Source: an uncultured Helicobacter sp.
GTDB taxonomy: Bacteria; Campylobacterota; Campylobacteria; Campylobacterales; Helicobacteraceae
Assembly (NCBI RefSeq): GCF_937893305.1
Contig: NZ_CALBGN010000002.1
Span: 1 to 27,091 of the forward strand
DNA length: 27,091 bases
Direction: 5' to 3'
Part shown: positions 24,344 through 27,091 of the stretch, one piece after another
How the letters are laid out: each line of letters begins with the position of its first letter
Position numbering within the stretch: position 1 is the first letter of the stretch
The notes under the pieces: generated by a model
The model's input: only the letters and a program-made list of their open reading frames with translations
Database searches by the model: none
Told to the model about the DNA's origin: nothing
Position numbers and translations under genes: made by a program

Positions 24344-24361
24344 AATGCTCTCCTAAATTTG

Positions 24362-24868
24362 TTATTGTTGTTCTTGTGCTACTTGAGCTTGTGCTTGAGC
24401 GGCTGCTTGTTTGCGCGCATTTTTTACTGCATTTAATTCCCCTACAATTTGTGTGAGTCCATTAAGTGCTAAGTGGTAGCCTAGTGGTCCAAAACCTGCA
24501 ATAACTCCAGCGCAAACTGCTGCTGTTAGACTTTCTTGGCGGAATTTTTCTCTTGCGTGAATATTGCTAATATGCACTTCAATGGTTGGAATATTGACTG
24601 CTGCAATGGCATCACGGATCGCCACAGAAGTGTGAGAATAGGCTGCTGGGTTAATAATGATTCCATCAAATTGTCCAAAGCATTCTTGGATTTTATCTAC
24701 AATCTCTCCTTCAAAATTGCTTTGAAAAAAGCTAACTTCTACACCCATTTGTTGTGCTTGAGTTTGGATATTTTCGTGGATTGTTTCTAGTTTTACAGGT
24801 CCATAAATGCGTGGATCACGAATTCCTAGCATATTTAGATTTGGTCCTTGGATTACCATAACTTTCAT
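24362..24868 (-). CDS. aroQ: Type II 3-dehydroquinate dehydratase
   Basis: 168 aa. Third step of the shikimate pathway. Family motifs: QGPNLNMLGIRDPRIYG with the catalytic Tyr of IYG, FFQSNFEGEIVD, INPAAYSHTSVAIRDA and EVHISNIHAREKFR with the catalytic His of VHISN. The last ~20 residues are an Ala/Gln-rich tail beyond the usual end. First gene of the nine-gene minus-strand operon; AGGAG is upstream of the ATG and a TGCTATAAT promoter is 32 bases away. Confidence 0.95.
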   Translation of the reverse strand: MKVMVIQGPNLNMLGIRDPRIYGPVKLETIHENIQTQAQQMGVEVSFFQSNFEGEIVDKIQECFGQFDGIIINPAAYSHTSVAIRDAIAAVNIPTIEVHISNIHAREKFRQESLTAAVCAGVIAGFGPLGYHLALNGLTQIVGELNAVKNARKQAAAQAQAQVAQEQQ

Positions 24869-24899
24869 ATTTTCTCCTACGTTGGTTAAAGATTTTTAG

Positions 24900-24908
24900 A
24901 TTATAGCA
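24900..24908 (-). promoter_or_regulatory. Extended -10 promoter of the aroQ-to-fliY operon
   Basis: TGCTATAAT on the minus strand, giving a leader of about 25 nt before aroQ. It is the only clear promoter I see for the nine genes down to fliY, which are overlapping or separated by short gaps. Confidence 0.65.
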
Positions 24909-24941
24909 AAAAGATTCTAAAATATGGAATCTTAGGCTAAA

Positions 24942-24958
24942 AGCTAGTAAAATTAGCT
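24942..24958. promoter_or_regulatory. Inverted repeat over a possible -10 of the 24982 gene
   Basis: AGCTA (24942-24946) and TAGCT (24954-24958) are exact inverted repeats around GTAAAAT, which contains TAAAAT (24948-24953), a plausible -10 for the plus-strand gene. It could be an operator or a chance palindrome. Confidence 0.35.
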
Positions 24959-24981
24959 AGAAATTGACTTAGGGGACTAAA

Positions 24982-25431
24982 ATGAAAATTGCTTTAATTT
25001 GCGATTCCTTATTATTAGATAGAAGTTTAGAAATGTATTTAAAAGAGTATTTAACAAGCTATAAGGCGTGTGATTTTGTGGTGGCAACGCAACCTGTGGA
25101 ATCTCAAAAACCTGTATTTTTAATCGGAGATATGGAGGGAGCGCATTTAAAGATTCCATTTACAAAAGAGCTTTTATTGCAAGAGTTGGAATCCTTTTTT
25201 GCAGCCTTAAAGAGTGGAGTTGATACAGAAACAGAAAATAGAGTTACACCAAAGTTAGAAAGAGAAATTGAAGAAATTAGAGCATTAAATCAAACAAGTG
25301 CAAATATTATAGAGCCTTTAGATTCTGCATTATCAAAGGATTTAAATGTAAAACTTGAAGCGATTTTAAAGCGTTATGCAAAAGAAATTGAAGCGGCAAT
25401 TTTGGAGCATTTAGGAGAAAATCGTGGCTAA
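24982..25431 (+). CDS. Uncharacterised protein upstream of rsmD
   Basis: 149 aa, not recognised with confidence. Residues 1-75 alternate strand and helix (MKIALICDSLLLDRSLEMYL, FVVAT, PVFLIGD, LKIPFTKELLLQELESFF). The spacing of an early Asp, a mid strand and a Lys-Ile-Pro-Phe before a final helix recalls a degenerate response-regulator receiver domain, without the full acidic pocket. Residues ~85-149 are charged and helical. Good AGGGGA upstream of the ATG. Its last 8 bases overlap rsmD, so the two are coupled. A gene of similar size may precede rsmD in H. pylori; I am not certain. Confidence 0.6.
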   Translation: MKIALICDSLLLDRSLEMYLKEYLTSYKACDFVVATQPVESQKPVFLIGDMEGAHLKIPFTKELLLQELESFFAALKSGVDTETENRVTPKLEREIEEIRALNQTSANIIEPLDSALSKDLNVKLEAILKRYAKEIEAAILEHLGENRG

Positions 25432-26002
25432 GATTCCAACTTTAAGAGTAATTGGTGGAATCTATAAGGGGAAAAATCTGCAAATGGCGCCTTTAGAAGT
25501 TACGCGTTCTTCAAAGGCGATTTTAAAGGAATCGCTTTTTAATACGCTAGGTGCAGAGATTGTTGGGACGAATTTTGTAGAGTTTTTTGCTGGAAGTGGA
25601 AGTGTTGGGATTGAAGCATTAAGTCGTGGAGCTAAGTTTGCGCTGTTTTTTGAGCAAAATAAGCAATCCTTTAAAGTATTGGAATTAAATTTGGCAAATA
25701 TTTGCAAGGATTGTGCGCCTTATCAACTGATTTTTGGAGATACTTTTAAGGAATATTCTATGGCTTTAAAAACTCTAAAATCGCCGACTATTGCCTATAT
25801 TGATCCACCTTTTGAAGTGCGTGAGAATATGAAGGATATTTATATAAAATGCTTTAAGATGATAGAAAATTTAGATTCCAATGTTTTTAGTTTGGTTGTC
25901 CTAGAGCATCATTCTACGCTTGTAATCCCAGAACAAATTGGTGCATTTTCACAGATTAAAACAAAACGTTTTGGAAAAAGTAGCTTAAGTTATTTTGGAT
26001 AA
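25424..26002 (+). CDS. rsmD: 16S rRNA (guanine966-N2)-methyltransferase
   Basis: 192 aa. RsmD hallmarks: RVIGGIYKGKNLQ at the N-terminus, RSSKAILKESLFNTLG, SAM-binding EFFAGSGSVGIEALSRGA, and the N6/N2 methyltransferase motif YIDPPFE (consensus D/N-PPY/F). It methylates G966 of 16S rRNA during 30S assembly. The start is GTG, with AGGAG five bases upstream, inside the 3' end of the preceding gene. Confidence 0.92.
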   Translation: MAKIPTLRVIGGIYKGKNLQMAPLEVTRSSKAILKESLFNTLGAEIVGTNFVEFFAGSGSVGIEALSRGAKFALFFEQNKQSFKVLELNLANICKDCAPYQLIFGDTFKEYSMALKTLKSPTIAYIDPPFEVRENMKDIYIKCFKMIENLDSNVFSLVVLEHHSTLVIPEQIGAFSQIKTKRFGKSSLSYFG

Positions 26003-26168
26003 ATTTTCTTGAAACTATTAGTCTTAAATGCTTGTTTTATGATTTTAAAGTTTAATACAGAGATTTTTTTAAGCAAATAAAATATAAAATTTTTATGATA
26101 TTTTTCTTGCTATATGATGAAGAAGTACTTTCTTTTCATAATAGTTACTTTTTAAAAGGAATGGTGTA

Positions 26169-27091
26169 ATGTATAAAAATTTATCACTTAGAATGAAAAT
26201 TTTAGTTCTAATTTTTGGTATGTTGATAGGGCTTGCTATTGCGGTTGGAACTGTCATTTACTATGAAAAGAGTATGATCTCTGATACGCGCGTTGCAATT
26301 CACGATGGTATTAGCAAAGAAGTGGAGCAAAAACTAAAGCTTTCTACAGATTCTCTAGCAAGTACTTTAGGGGAGTTTGTGCGCGGTCTTGATGAAGCAA
26401 CACAGATTCAAATTATTGCAGCAGGAATTGAAAAATTTCGCTTTGAAGATGATAAGAGTGGATATTATTTTGCTTATAAAGAGCATAGTCCAGTAGCGCA
26501 TCCAGTGCGAAAGGATTTGCTTGGAAAGTCTTTGTATGAAGCAAAAGATTTAGATGGTGTGTATTATGTGCGTGAGCTTTTTGAAAGTGCTAAAAACCAA
26601 GATAGCAAGGGAAAGTTTGTGTATTACACTTTTTCAAAGCCTTTGCCAGATGGCACACAAGGAACAGCGCAAAAGATTGCTTATGCGGTTATGATCCCAA
26701 ATACAAATAACATTTGGTTATCAACTGGAGTTTATGCGGATACGCTTATACCTTATACAGAAGAGATTTCTAATGAAATTATTGATGAGATTAATGCTAC
26801 ACTTTTTAAAGCATTTAGTATCGGAATTGTTTGTTTTTTTGTGATTGTGATTCCACTTCTTTTGATATTTTATGGCAATCTTGTTTCAAGTGTGCGTATT
26901 TTGCAAACAAACTTACGCGGCTTCTTTAGTTTTATTAATAATAATTCTACAAATACAACGCTTATTGCTTTGAATTCTAATGATGAATTTGGCAAAATGG
27001 CAAAAGAAATCAATGTAAATATTCAAAACATTGAAGAAGGCTTAAAACAAGATTCTTTAGCAATTGCACAATCCGCACAAACAGCTAAAGC
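26169..27091 (+). CDS. Methyl-accepting chemotaxis protein, N-terminal part, cut by the window edge
   Basis: 307 codons are present and the frame is open at the edge. It begins MYKNLSLRMKILVLIFG with a membrane helix (~9-32). The periplasmic part reads as a single Cache sensor: GYYFAYKEHSPVAHP, LLGKSLYEAKDLDG, YYTFSKPLPDG, NNIWLSTGVYAD. A second membrane helix lies at ~214-240, then HAMP-like sequence with NSNDEFGKMAKEIN. The methylated signalling domain would follow outside the window. AAAGGA is upstream of the ATG. Single-Cache chemoreceptors often sense small carboxylates, but the ligand cannot be read here. CATAAT at 26137-26142 is a possible -10. Confidence 0.88.
   Translation, partial: MYKNLSLRMKILVLIFGMLIGLAIAVGTVIYYEKSMISDTRVAIHDGISKEVEQKLKLSTDSLASTLGEFVRGLDEATQIQIIAAGIEKFRFEDDKSGYYFAYKEHSPVAHPVRKDLLGKSLYEAKDLDGVYYVRELFESAKNQDSKGKFVYYTFSKPLPDGTQGTAQKIAYAVMIPNTNNIWLSTGVYADTLIPYTEEISNEIIDEINATLFKAFSIGIVCFFVIVIPLLLIFYGNLVSSVRILQTNLRGFFSFINNNSTNTTLIALNSNDEFGKMAKEINVNIQNIEEGLKQDSLAIAQSAQTAK

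Noticed and set aside
26040..26110. AT-only hairpin as a terminator after rsmD
   Set aside because: Only imperfect A/T pairing is possible, with no GC in the stem; not convincing in such AT-rich DNA.

Overview
The window reads as chromosomal DNA from a Helicobacter of the enterohepatic type. It is AT-rich with an epsilonproteobacterial (Campylobacterota) gene set. The block aroQ-pepQ-folK-flhF-flhG-(HP1033-like)-fliA-fliM-fliY matches the H. pylori HP1038-HP1030 order as I remember it. Other signs are extended -10 promoters of the form TGnTATAAT with no clear -35, and a Pgl-type glycan gene. A selenocysteine tRNA implies a Sec-decoding system elsewhere in the genome. Genus is fairly safe; species is not determinable from the sequence alone.

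Layout. 1-1376: the last codons of an upstream gene, a convergent periplasmic asparaginase (ansB) and tRNA-Glu. 1377-3191 (minus): a single polypeptide joining a GT4 glycosyltransferase (PglA-like) to a monotopic phosphoglycosyl transferase (PglC-like). 3291-8165 (plus): a hotdog-fold protein, a PHP-family histidinol phosphatase, tRNA-Sec and ftsK. 8246-11747 (plus): a protein-biogenesis operon tig-clpP-(degenerate GGDEF protein)-def. 11744-12241 (minus): msrA.

12292-17379 (minus) is the most unusual part. An intact MBOAT O-acyltransferase gene (15835-17379) with a 10-G tract, and its SGNH/DltD-like partner (14732-15826), sit directly behind the flagellar operon. Downstream lie a UPF0306-like gene, mnmA, and a second, broken copy of the first half of the MBOAT gene. 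The two copies share 780 bp that I found identical base for base (12396-13175 and 16568-17347, offset 4172), including the G10 tract. The broken copy has lost its start codon. At its other end it is joined, out of frame, to the last 34 codons of a second, divergent SGNH-like gene. I read this as the ruin of a second MBOAT-SGNH pair, overwritten or rearranged by recombination with the intact pair, next to a probable phase-variable surface acylation system.

17418-24868 (minus): the nine-gene aroQ-to-fliY operon, covering shikimate and folate enzymes, a peptidase, polar flagellar placement (FlhF/FlhG), sigma-28 and switch proteins. 24982-26002 (plus): a divergent pair, a small uncharacterised protein and rsmD. 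26169-end: the N-terminal 307 codons of a Cache-domain chemoreceptor that runs off the window. No gene-free stretch exceeds 300 bases. I saw no CRISPR array, insertion sequence, prophage or rRNA.
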